Of a stretch of DNA of 45,876 bases, positions 23,382 to 31,601 are shown piece by piece (position 1 is the stretch's first letter; every line of letters begins with the position of its first letter). Below the pieces are notes generated by a model, which ran no database searches, was not told the DNA's origin, and worked only from the letters and a program-made list of their open reading frames with translations. Source of the DNA: Alphaproteobacteria bacterium (lineage in GTDB: Bacteria > Pseudomonadota > Alphaproteobacteria > Micavibrionales > Micavibrionaceae); assembly GCA_018000295.1 (NCBI GenBank), contig JAGNKE010000022.1:1-45876 (forward strand), given 5' to 3'. The position numbers and the translations under genes were made by a program.

Positions 23382-24332
23382 TTATTTTGAAATGATCTTT
23401 TTTATCTGTTGGCGAAGTTCGCGGTAGAGGTAGGTTCTGATTTCCCTGTCCTTGTATGCCAGGGCGCAGGTTTCGCGCAGGCTTGCGAAACTCATGTTGC
23501 CGAACACTTCGCGGGCTTTGAGGCGCAATCTCAGGTCTTTTTCGAGGCTTTCGACGGCGGATCTTTCCTGAGGTTTGAGGATTCTGCCGTTTTTGGTGAG
23601 GAAGATTTTGAGAGATTCGGCCATCTTGCGGATTTTTTCGGCATCGAAGACGGCGGATATGGAGTTCTTGTTCTTATAATAGTGGTAGAAGGGTTCGCGC
23701 ATCAGCCATGATTTTGCCCCTCCGGCGAAGAGGTTGAAGATCAGGACACTGTCTTCGCCGATACGAAGGGTTTCATCGTAGCGGATGGTGTTTTGCTCCA
23801 GCAGGGAGCGGCGGATTATGGGTTTCAGGAAGCCGAGGTTGGGCAAAGGGTTGCTCACCGTGCTGCTGGCCGCGTAGGTTTCGAACAGCAAGGGGCCGAA
23901 GATGGTGAGCGTGTCGGGGAGGTAGGGGTATTCTCCGGCATTACCCATGGGGTGGTAGACCAGATTGTCGAAGACGATATCAACGGCGTTTTTTTCGGCG
24001 GCGTCCTTCATTTTTTCAAGACGCTGGGGGGAAATAGTGTCGTCTGAATCCACAATGACAATCCATTCCCCGGTGGCCTGATCCAGCGCGGCGTTACGTG
24101 CCCCGCCGGGGCCGGAATTTTCGGATTTTTCAATTATTATGATACGGGAGTCCTGCTGCGCCAGGTTTCTGGCCAGAGCGAGGGTATTATCCTGCGATTT
24201 ATCGTCGCAGATGACGATCTCAAAATTCTGCAGGGTTTGCGCCTGTATGGATTTGATGCAGCGTTCCAGCGTCTCGGCGGCGTTGTAGGCCGCGACGATG
24301 ACAGAGAATTCCGGCTTTTGTGTTGTACTCAT
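23382..24332 (-). CDS. Glycosyltransferase family 2
   Basis: A 316-residue protein starting at ATG 24332, which overlaps the flippase stop by ATGA; upstream extension to 24458 would overlap the flippase by 130 bases and is rejected. The N-terminal GT-A fold is clear: SVIVAAYNAAETLERCIKSI, written here in part as VIVAAYN, then ICDDKSQDNT and IVIVDSDD, the DxD metal site, and NLGFLKP. The C-terminal part has no membrane helix, so it acts on the cytoplasmic face. It presumably adds one sugar to the lipid-linked repeat unit. Sugar specificity cannot be read from the sequence. Confidence 0.92.
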   Translation of the reverse strand: MSTTQKPEFSVIVAAYNAAETLERCIKSIQAQTLQNFEIVICDDKSQDNTLALARNLAQQDSRIIIIEKSENSGPGGARNAALDQATGEWIVIVDSDDTISPQRLEKMKDAAEKNAVDIVFDNLVYHPMGNAGEYPYLPDTLTIFGPLLFETYAASSTVSNPLPNLGFLKPIIRRSLLEQNTIRYDETLRIGEDSVLIFNLFAGGAKSWLMREPFYHYYKNKNSISAVFDAEKIRKMAESLKIFLTKNGRILKPQERSAVESLEKDLRLRLKAREVFGNMSFASLRETCALAYKDREIRTYLYRELRQQIKKIISK

Positions 24333-25585
24333 TCGTTCGTGTTTATTTCCGTTTTTAAAAACATCACGTCGCGCAGCTGCCAGACCGTCAGGCCCGTGGA
24401 GACGACGGAGCCGATGATGCATGACCATATGCCGCCCAGAGCACCATACGCCGGACACAAATATAATGCAAAAGCCGTGCCTGCGGCTCCGGCGATCAGG
24501 CGCGTGTTGTTATAGCGGTTGAGGCGGCCCTTGCGGACGATGACCGTTTCCAGCGGGAAGGAGATGGTCAGCAGCAAGGCCCAGAGGGAAAAGGCGGTCA
24601 GGACCGGACCGGCGCCGGAATATTTCTCCCCGTAGGCGAGGTGGATCAGCGGTTCGCCGAAGAGGACCACCAGAACGATGAATACGGAGCCGAACACTCC
24701 GTACAGCGCGGTCTGGCGGAAGAGCTTGTCGCGCACGTCGCGTTCGGTCATCACGGCCTTGGTCTGGAAGAAATTTTTGTCCACGATGTCGATGCTGCGG
24801 ATCAGCATCTGGAGCGGCTGGGTCAGGCCGCGCATGGCCGTGAAGATGGCGGCGGGAACCTGCGAGGGCAGGAGGCCCAGAATAAAGAGCGGGATGTGGT
24901 TATAGCCGGTATAGCCCAGAGATCCCATGGTGGAAGAGAAAAAGTATTTCCTTAGATTTTTTTTTGCCAGGCGCCAGCCCCAGAGGAAATCCGGGCGAGT
25001 CAGGGCAATAACGGAATAGAGAATTTTTGCCGCCGCGAAGAGCGAGAGAAGCATCATGGCGGTAAAAAATGAAATGCCGTAGCCCTGCCAGTTCAACGCG
25101 AACAGGGCGGCGACGAGGGCGGCGAAAATTCCGGCGGCGATCATGGGGGAGAGGTATTTTTCGTGTTTGATCATCATGATGCGGTCGAAGCTGAGATGGC
25201 CATAGATCAACGTCGTGGTGAGGGTCGCTGCCATGATGGAGACGGCGCGGGCATCCGTTCCGTCCTCCAGTAGGGCGATGAGGAGCACGCTTTCAACGAT
25301 GGCTATGGTCAGCCAGATGATCAGATGCTGGCCCATGACTTTGGCGGCGCGGTTACGGACGATGGCGGGGGGGAGGACCGAATTCTGAACCATGTAGCAG
25401 TTCCGCAGGAGCCCTTGCATGACCAGCGAGACCGACAGGCCGATGCCGTAGGCGGAGACTTCCACTTCGGAGTAGAAACGGGTTAGAACGATCATGAGAA
25501 GGAAATTGGCACCGGAAAAAAACACCTGCTCGGCCAGAAAGACGGCGTTCAGGGCATATTTCTTGAGTCGCGGGTGGGAGAGCAT
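24329..25585 (-). CDS. Wzx-type polysaccharide flippase
   Basis: A 418-residue protein with about 12 predicted membrane helices and the organisation of the PST/MOP flippase family (Wzx, RfbX). The N-terminal ANFLLMIVLTRFYSEVEVSAYGIGLSVSL region matches the family pattern of a first helix pair followed by a conserved polar turn. It would flip undecaprenyl-diphosphate-linked repeat units across the inner membrane. It overlaps the downstream GT2 gene by 4 nt, so the two are co-translated. No strong ribosome-binding site precedes the ATG. Family assignment is from topology and position more than from a sharp motif. Confidence 0.85.
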   Translation of the reverse strand: MLSHPRLKKYALNAVFLAEQVFFSGANFLLMIVLTRFYSEVEVSAYGIGLSVSLVMQGLLRNCYMVQNSVLPPAIVRNRAAKVMGQHLIIWLTIAIVESVLLIALLEDGTDARAVSIMAATLTTTLIYGHLSFDRIMMIKHEKYLSPMIAAGIFAALVAALFALNWQGYGISFFTAMMLLSLFAAAKILYSVIALTRPDFLWGWRLAKKNLRKYFFSSTMGSLGYTGYNHIPLFILGLLPSQVPAAIFTAMRGLTQPLQMLIRSIDIVDKNFFQTKAVMTERDVRDKLFRQTALYGVFGSVFIVLVVLFGEPLIHLAYGEKYSGAGPVLTAFSLWALLLTISFPLETVIVRKGRLNRYNNTRLIAGAAGTAFALYLCPAYGALGGIWSCIIGSVVSTGLTVWQLRDVMFLKTEINTNE

Positions 25586-25683
25586 TTTTATCTAGTGTTT
25601 TATCTACAAGGCTTAAATATGGGAGAATATCTATGTTCTCAGATGTTTGAGGTTAGGCGAAAAAGCAGGTTTTTTGCAAGTGC

Positions 25684-26211
25684 TTAGGCCGCCAGACCGG
25701 GATCGCTTTTCTTCACAGTTTCACCTTGTTCCGTGATTTTTCCCCAATGCGTTGTCATGATTCCTGTTCTGATGACCTTGGCCGGGTTGCCAACAGCGAT
25801 AGAGTTCGGCGGAATATCTTTTGTCACGACTGAACCCGCGCCGATGATTGAATGATCTCCAATCGTGATGCCGGGCATAATAAGGCTTCTGGCTCCGATC
25901 TGGCAGAATTTCCCGATCCTTGTGTCGAGATAAAGACTACGGATGTGGTCGTGTGTTAAAATTACAGCATCGAATGAAACCGCACTGCCTTCACCGATGT
26001 GTACTCCAGTCGGATAAGTCAGGTCCAGATTTGCTTTCAGTGAAATGAGTGTGTGCGGGTGGATATCCATACCCCAGAATTTAACAAGGTAAATTCTTCT
26101 AATATTCAGAATTCTGCGCCTTAGAAACGTTCGGCAAGCGGCAAGTACTCCCCTGTGTTTTACTACGCCTACGAAATAAGAAACTGGACCCTGTCTGTGG
26201 TTATCCTGCAA
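25684..26211 (-). CDS. Hexapeptide-repeat acyltransferase (left-handed beta-helix), copy 1
   Basis: A 175-residue protein using a TTG start with GGAG eight bases upstream. Residues about 60-155 show imperfect hexapeptide [LIV]-G-x-x-x-x repeats, ending in [25 protein letters not shown], given here in part, the standard tail of left-handed beta-helix O-acetyltransferases. ILTHDH contains the catalytic His. It is closely related to the second copy at 31131: both have [37 protein letters not shown] and VTKD. It would acetylate or otherwise acylate a sugar of the repeat unit. Confidence 0.88.
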   Translation of the reverse strand: MQDNHRQGPVSYFVGVVKHRGVLAACRTFLRRRILNIRRIYLVKFWGMDIHPHTLISLKANLDLTYPTGVHIGEGSAVSFDAVILTHDHIRSLYLDTRIGKFCQIGARSLIMPGITIGDHSIIGAGSVVTKDIPPNSIAVGNPAKVIRTGIMTTHWGKITEQGETVKKSDPGLAA

Positions 26212-26399
26212 TATTATTCTCCAATGTATTTATTCAACGTAAAAAAATATAGGGCACAGTACTTTTTCCCCCCCTAAATAGCTATCTTTATAAGGAATAA
26301 TATTTTATGGGCTGACAGTCCTCTATTTTGTTTAGGGGATCTGTGTATTTTGAGCGTGGTCAAATACCCGTTATTGTGGCATTGGTTCTTGCATACAGG

Positions 26400-26432
26400 C
26401 ATCCGGCTGCATGAATCATGCCGGATGGAGGA
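26400..26432 (+). promoter_or_regulatory. Hairpin directly abutting the Shine-Dalgarno of the pyruvyl transferase gene
   Basis: CATCCGG (26400-26406) and CCGGATG (26421-26427) form a stem with a CTG bulge, continued by CATG / CATG around an AAT loop. The last stem base is the first base of the ribosome-binding sequence GGAGGA (26427-26432), 10 nt ahead of ATG 26443. No ORF lies between 26212 and 26442 apart from the two divergent promoters, which were not resolved. Confidence 0.55.
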
Positions 26433-26442
26433 TGAGTGAGTT

Positions 26443-27495
26443 ATGAAAGTGTTTATGTATGACGCCGTTCCCAATTTCGGGGATATGCTGAACAAGTATC
26501 TCTGGCGGCGGTATTTCGGTGAATTGCTGGACCGCAAGGACAAGATTCTGATGTTCGGGATCGGGACGGTGCTGGGCGAGGATACGGGGGATGCGGAGCA
26601 GGTGATTGTCTGCGGGTCGGGGTGCGGGTACAGCCGGAAGATCGAGCGGATCGATACAAAGACGTTCAATATTTTTTTCGTGCGAGGACAGTTGACCGCG
26701 AAGCTTTTGGGTTTGCCCGAAAGCACGGCGATCACCGACCCTGGGATCCTGACGCCGGAATGTTTTCCGCCGGGATCGAAGCACGGACGGGTGGTTTTCG
26801 TGCCGCACTGGGAGTCGGCGTCCAGCCCTCTCTGGCGCATTGCCTGCGAACGGGCGGGGATTGAATATGTCGATCCGTTGGGTGACATCACAGCAATCAT
26901 GCGGACGATCAGCGGGGCGAGTCTTGTCATCGCGGAAGCCATGCACGCGGCGATCGTCGCGGATTCGTACCGTGTGCCGTGGGTGGCCGTGACGACTTCG
27001 GCGCGGATCAATCTTTTCAAGTGGAACGACTGGGCGGGGTCATTGGATATGGTTCCCGATTTCCATCATTTCTCTGCGCTTGGCCCTTCGGATACTTTCC
27101 GTACCCTGACCAGCAGCAAGGACAAGGAAATCAGGCTGGAGGAGGTGGGGCAGAAGAGCGAAACCGTTCAAGCGCAGGCGCAAGATTCTCGCGGTGGCGG
27201 TGCGAAGCGGATGCTGAAGAAGATTTATAAGATTGTGGTTCCGGCGTTCATCCGCAACCGGAAGGATGATTTTCTTAACCATAAACTCGGGCCGTTTCTG
27301 GACAAGGTTCTGGCCGGATGGATTCGCGCAGGATTGCCGAGTTTTGCCATGAACCGTGCGGTGCGGGATCTTGAGATGCTGAAGGATGGTGCGAAGGCGC
27401 GGTTGAGCGACGAGGTTGTTTCGAAGCAAAGGATCGCGCAGATGCATCGGCGGCTTGAAGATGTGCGTCTGTTCCTTGACAAGAAGGCTGCGTAA
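26443..27495 (+). CDS. Polysaccharide pyruvyl transferase (ExoV-like)
   Basis: A 350-residue protein of the PS_pyruv_trans family. The N-terminal NFGDMLNKYLW, the VRGQLTAKLLGL segment, TDPG and the AEAMHAAIVADSYRVPWVAV block match ExoV of succinoglycan synthesis. These enzymes transfer pyruvate from phosphoenolpyruvate to a sugar as a cyclic ketal, adding a negative charge to the repeat unit. The C-terminal 110 residues, mostly basic and helical, go beyond the usual domain. A strong hairpin borders its ribosome-binding site. Its stop is immediately adjacent (no gap) to the convergent polymerase gene. Confidence 0.9.
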   Translation: MKVFMYDAVPNFGDMLNKYLWRRYFGELLDRKDKILMFGIGTVLGEDTGDAEQVIVCGSGCGYSRKIERIDTKTFNIFFVRGQLTAKLLGLPESTAITDPGILTPECFPPGSKHGRVVFVPHWESASSPLWRIACERAGIEYVDPLGDITAIMRTISGASLVIAEAMHAAIVADSYRVPWVAVTTSARINLFKWNDWAGSLDMVPDFHHFSALGPSDTFRTLTSSKDKEIRLEEVGQKSETVQAQAQDSRGGGAKRMLKKIYKIVVPAFIRNRKDDFLNHKLGPFLDKVLAGWIRAGLPSFAMNRAVRDLEMLKDGAKARLSDEVVSKQRIAQMHRRLEDVRLFLDKKAA

Positions 27496-28734
27496 TCAGG
27501 CCGGAAGGTTTTGGGCCTTTGGTTCTTCCCGCCGATAATTCAGGCAATAAGCCAAGCCGAACATGATGGTCGTTGAACCCGCCATGCCGACGAAGATGGT
27601 CGATTCCGTCAAGCCGTGCAGGAGCAGGAAGATCAGGATCGTGACCTTGAAGAAGTCGTTGAATTTCATCGCGTAATAGAATTTCATAATGAACATGGCC
27701 AAGAAGGTGGTCAGGCCGGGGATGCCCATGGAAAAGAGCATCTGGAGGTAGAGGTTATGCGTACTTTGCGGCGCGTGGCCGATCTCGTGGGCGTGTAGGG
27801 GCAGGATTTCCTTTGTGCTGGTGTAACCCCATCCGGTCAGCGGGCGCTCTTGTATCAGACGGATCGCCACCTCCCAGATGTAGGTCCGGCCCGTTGCAGA
27901 TGTGATTTCCTCGGCCTTTCCCGAGCGCGAAAGAATCGCCATCAGAGCGTCGATATCGACCAGAAAGAAGAATGCCAGGGCAAGGCAGGCCAGGGTGCTG
28001 GCGGCCAGAATCCGGTGAGGGGTGAAGTTCAGGAAATAGGCCGCGGTCAGGGAGACCAGCATCGCGGCGAGCGAAGTGCGGCTGTTGCTCATCAGCAGGG
28101 CGGTCAGGTTCAGGAGCATACAGGCGATGTAGATCACAAGGTTGCGAGAAGCGTATTTGCGGGCGTAGTGGATGCCGATGATCAGCGTGAAGGCGGCCAT
28201 CAGGCCCATGCTGTTCGGGTTGCCGGTGACGCCGGACAGGCGGTTGCCGGGGGTGCGTTCGGATGCGCCCTCGACCCATTCGCCCATGCGGGCGAAGGAA
28301 GGCACGGTGTAGTAGGCGATGATTGAGATAATGCAGATCAGGGTGATGGTCAGGAAAACGGAATAGAGGATTTCCTCCTCGTCCAGATAGCTGGAGGCGA
28401 GAAAGAGGATCATGAAAATAGAGACAAGAGAAAAGAAACAGGACAGGGCGTAGGTCATCTGCGGGGCGTAGAGGCAGGCCGCCAGAATTTGCAGGAGCAT
28501 GACGACGAGAAGGATATTGTCGATACCCAGAACCTTGCCGGCCCATTTGCGGTAAAGAAGGACGCCGAGTCCGAAGCCCGTGAACCAGAGCGCGAGCTTG
28601 ACCAGAATCTGCCAGTCTATCGCCGTCGAGGTGTATTCGCGAAACCGAAAGGTCGAGAGCAGAAAAAAGACGTTCATGGCCACGAAAAGGGCTACGAAAC
28701 GCTTGAGAAGGATTTGCTTATTCAGTGCGGGCAT
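27496..28734 (-). CDS. Wzy-type O-antigen/exopolysaccharide polymerase
   Basis: A 412-residue integral membrane protein starting at MPALNKQ (ATG 28734); the longer open frame upstream runs antisense through the glycosyltransferase gene and is not used. There are about 10-12 membrane helices and a large loop with NSRTSLAAMLVSL and GWGYTSTKEILPLHAHEIGHAPQSTHNLYL in part (GWG...STHNLYLQ), the Wzy_C/O-antigen ligase signature. It would join lipid-linked repeat units at the periplasmic face. It is divergent from the fusion glycosyltransferase gene by 99 nt. Confidence 0.92.
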   Translation of the reverse strand: MPALNKQILLKRFVALFVAMNVFFLLSTFRFREYTSTAIDWQILVKLALWFTGFGLGVLLYRKWAGKVLGIDNILLVVMLLQILAACLYAPQMTYALSCFFSLVSIFMILFLASSYLDEEEILYSVFLTITLICIISIIAYYTVPSFARMGEWVEGASERTPGNRLSGVTGNPNSMGLMAAFTLIIGIHYARKYASRNLVIYIACMLLNLTALLMSNSRTSLAAMLVSLTAAYFLNFTPHRILAASTLACLALAFFFLVDIDALMAILSRSGKAEEITSATGRTYIWEVAIRLIQERPLTGWGYTSTKEILPLHAHEIGHAPQSTHNLYLQMLFSMGIPGLTTFLAMFIMKFYYAMKFNDFFKVTILIFLLLHGLTESTIFVGMAGSTTIMFGLAYCLNYRREEPKAQNLPA

Positions 28735-28833
28735 AGTATTTGCAATATCGGTCCGGTTGAAATCTTTTGAAGTCTTGCGTAGCATTCTAGCCGAATTCAA
28801 GAGCGTTTGTAGTCTAAACTGAGGAAAAGTGTC

Positions 28834-31062
28834 ATGGCCGATCTGTATGCAAACCCCGCGCCGCGAAAGACCATCGTCCATATTTCCGCCGATTTTCCCG
28901 ACGCGCTGGACGCAAATAAGACTCGGGCGGTCATTAACCTGGTCGAGGGGACGCCGGAATACCGGCACGTCGTTTATTCGATCAACAGGGTGAACGGATG
29001 GTCGGGGATTTCCGCGGTTGAATTCGGAGGGGACCGGATTGCTCTGGCTTACGGCGCTTTGCCGAAAGGGATTTTGTGGGAGAAACGGCTGCCGGAGCTG
29101 GCGGTCTGGATTGGCGCCGATTTGCAGAGGCGAGGGATTGTGCCAGACCTGATCGAGGCGCACAAATTCACGGTCGAGGGCGTGATCGGGCATGAGCTGG
29201 CGCGGATGGCCGGGTGTCCGCTGATCTGCGATATTCAGGGGGGGACGGATGTCCGTGTCCTCAAGCGCAAGAAAGGGTTGCGGGAGCGTTATCGGCAGAT
29301 TGCGCGCGAGGCCGTGCTGTTTTTTCCTTATGCCCCATGGGCGGTCGAGCCGTTCGAAAAGATGGTGGGGATGAGCAAGCACAAATGCCGGAACCTTCCG
29401 GTCGTGCCGGGGTTTGACTCTTATAGCGCTTCTCCGGTAGTTTCGGAGGATCGGCTGGTGAGCGTATTTCATCTGGATGTCTGGGAGCGGAAGAATTTTC
29501 CCGGAATGGTCGCGGCGATGAAAACCCTGCGGGCCAACAGGCCGGGGGCGACGCTGGATATTTACGGGCGCGGGTCGCCGGCGGTGATGCTCAAGCTGGT
29601 ACGGTATATCCGGCAACATAAAGCCGAGGATTTCATTCGGCTGTGCGGACCTGTGGCCAATGGCAAGCTCAGGGATGTCTTGCGAAATTATGCCGCTTTC
29701 GTCCTGCCCTCCAAGGAGGAGACGTATGGGCTTGTTTTTGCAGAGGCGCTGTTTTGCGGGCTTCCTGTTCTGTTCAATAAAAATCAGGCGATTACGGGGT
29801 ATTTTGAATCCAGCCTGATCGGGTATGCGTGCGATCCGTTCAACGACGCGGATATCGCGGCGGGGCTGGAAAATCTTCTGACGCATCAGGAGAAATACAA
29901 AAGCAATATTGCGTCGTTGCAGGCTGAGGGGAGCCTTGATCTTTTCAAGAGGGGCAACATATTGGACGCTTACAGGGCCGGATTGAAAGAGGCTCTGGCG
30001 GCTGCGAAGGATGTGCGTTACCGCCGGACGGAAAAGGTCTGTTTTGCAGCTTCGGGCGGGGGGCATTTGCGGCAGCTCATGCAGCTTTCGCCGCTGCGGG
30101 AGGAGTTCCCGTCCTATTATTTTCTAACCGAGAAAACGTCGCTGGGAGAAAGTCTGACCGCGGAACACCGCGCCCTGTTCGTGCCGCATTTCGCGTTCGG
30201 GCAGCGCAAGACGGAAGGGCTGTGGCCGTTTCTTAAGAGCGGGATCACCAATTCCGTGTCCTCAACCGTGCATTTTTTCCGGGAGCGGCCGGAAATCATT
30301 ATCAGCAGCGGGGCAGGGGCGGCCTTTGCCACTATCGTGTGGGGGTGGATTTTCAGGCGCAAGATTATTTATATCGAGTCGATTGCAAGGGTCACGGAGG
30401 TCTCGCTGTTCGGGAAGCTGGCGGCGCGCTTTGCTGGACTGACGCTTGTGCAGTGGCCGGGGATGGTCGAGAAAATGCCGGGGGCGCAGTATTGCTCGCC
30501 GTTTATCGTTCAAGACCTTAAGGACAAGAGAAAGCGCGAGGGGATTCTTATTACTGTCGGGACGATTATGCCGTTCGACCGGATGGTGCGGGGGGTTGAA
30601 AAGTTGTTACAAGATAAGAAGATTCAAGAACAAGTTGCGGCGCAGGTGGGTGAAAGCACCACTTCCTTCGAAGGCTTGGAGTGTTTTGTGAGCTGTCCGT
30701 TTGAGGATTTGAACCGGCGGATGGAGAATGCGGATGTTGTCATCTGTCACGGCGGTTCGGGGTCTATTCTCGGGGCGTTGAAGGCCGGGGCGCACGTTGT
30801 CGCGATGGCGCGCAAGCCGGAATTCAAGGAACATTACGACGATCATCAGAAAGATATCACGGGGGCGTTCGAGGCGATGGGATTGATCTCCGTTGCCAAG
30901 GATGAGAGCGATCTGTTGAGAGCCGTTGGAGAGGCGCGGTCGCGGCCCCGCAAGACGGTGAATATCGATCCGGCGGAATATGTGCGGGCGGTGCGGAAGT
31001 TTATCACCGGGTACGATATGGAACCGGCGAATACCGACCGTAAGGACAAACTCGCCGCCTAG
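28834..31062 (+). CDS. Trimodular glycosyltransferase: GT4 + Alg14-like + Alg13-like
   Basis: A 742-residue protein. Residues about 12-390 are a GT4 (GT-B) glycosyltransferase with the EX7E motif at Glu296-Glu304 (KEETYGLVFAEAL). From about 401, VCFAASGGGHLRQL starts an Alg14-like domain (membrane scaffold, with SSGAGAAFA and a hydrophobic strand-helix). From about 570, ILITVGTIMPFDRMV begins an Alg13/MurG-C-like catalytic domain with VICHGGSGSILGALKAGAHVV. In many bacteria these last two are separate subunits (PssD/PssE, Cps14F/14G) that add a sugar to the lipid-linked primer. Here all are one chain. ATG 28834 has GAGGAAAAG. The product probably adds two consecutive sugars. Confidence 0.9.
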   Translation: MADLYANPAPRKTIVHISADFPDALDANKTRAVINLVEGTPEYRHVVYSINRVNGWSGISAVEFGGDRIALAYGALPKGILWEKRLPELAVWIGADLQRRGIVPDLIEAHKFTVEGVIGHELARMAGCPLICDIQGGTDVRVLKRKKGLRERYRQIAREAVLFFPYAPWAVEPFEKMVGMSKHKCRNLPVVPGFDSYSASPVVSEDRLVSVFHLDVWERKNFPGMVAAMKTLRANRPGATLDIYGRGSPAVMLKLVRYIRQHKAEDFIRLCGPVANGKLRDVLRNYAAFVLPSKEETYGLVFAEALFCGLPVLFNKNQAITGYFESSLIGYACDPFNDADIAAGLENLLTHQEKYKSNIASLQAEGSLDLFKRGNILDAYRAGLKEALAAAKDVRYRRTEKVCFAASGGGHLRQLMQLSPLREEFPSYYFLTEKTSLGESLTAEHRALFVPHFAFGQRKTEGLWPFLKSGITNSVSSTVHFFRERPEIIISSGAGAAFATIVWGWIFRRKIIYIESIARVTEVSLFGKLAARFAGLTLVQWPGMVEKMPGAQYCSPFIVQDLKDKRKREGILITVGTIMPFDRMVRGVEKLLQDKKIQEQVAAQVGESTTSFEGLECFVSCPFEDLNRRMENADVVICHGGSGSILGALKAGAHVVAMARKPEFKEHYDDHQKDITGAFEAMGLISVAKDESDLLRAVGEARSRPRKTVNIDPAEYVRAVRKFITGYDMEPANTDRKDKLAA

Positions 31063-31130
31063 GGTGTGTACTCAATGATTGCCTTTTGGCCTGCAAATGA
31101 CACCCCTAATACACTGCAAGAGGTTTTCCG

Positions 31131-31589
31131 ATGCCTTCACTGAATAAAATTCTGCCGATCCGCCGTTTCCTCGTGCAGGGGAAGAAGCTGATGTATACGA
31201 AGTTCTGGGGGATGGATCTTCATCCGACCTGCACGTTTTCGCTGTCGGTCAAGTTTGACCGGACGAATCCCAAGGGGCTTCATGTCGGGGCGCAGACGTA
31301 TATCGCGTTCGATGTGGCGGTCTTGTGCCATGACATGACACGGGGGCTTTATCTGGATACGCGGATCGGAGAGAATTGCTTCATCGGGGCGCGGAGCATT
31401 ATCATGCCGGGAGTCACCATCGGCGATGGGTGCATTGTCGGGGCGGGGAGCGTGGTGACGAAGGACGTGCCCGCCGGGTGCATCGTGGCTGGTAATCCGG
31501 CGAAAATCCTTAAGGAAAATATTACTGTCGGTCCTTATGGCCGTTTGCCAGAGGCCGAAGAAAACCAACGGCGTTTGTATAAAATTTAG
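31131..31589 (+). CDS. Hexapeptide-repeat acyltransferase, copy 2
   Basis: A 152-residue left-handed beta-helix acyltransferase with [LIV]-G-x-x-x-x repeats and the tail [24 protein letters not shown] (in part GAGSVVTKD and GNPAKIL). The LCHDM segment has the catalytic His. It is a paralogue of the copy at 25684 with the same [18 protein letters not shown] and FIGARS blocks, but has a shorter N-terminus. It follows the fusion glycosyltransferase by 68 nt and is probably co-transcribed. AGAGG precedes the ATG. Confidence 0.88.
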   Translation: MPSLNKILPIRRFLVQGKKLMYTKFWGMDLHPTCTFSLSVKFDRTNPKGLHVGAQTYIAFDVAVLCHDMTRGLYLDTRIGENCFIGARSIIMPGVTIGDGCIVGAGSVVTKDVPAGCIVAGNPAKILKENITVGPYGRLPEAEENQRRLYKI

Positions 31590-31601
31590 TCGAGGTCCAT
31601 T

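Noticed and set aside
24333..24458. Upstream start for the GT2 gene
   Set aside because: It would overlap the flippase by 130 bases; the ATG at 24332 gives the ATGA overlap and the GT2 N-terminus directly.
28735..30066. N-terminal extension of the polymerase frame to an 856-residue protein
   Set aside because: The extra 444 codons run antisense through the well-supported GT4 domain of the fusion gene, have the Arg/Pro-rich composition of a shadow frame and no homology; ATG 28734 gives a normal Wzy protein.
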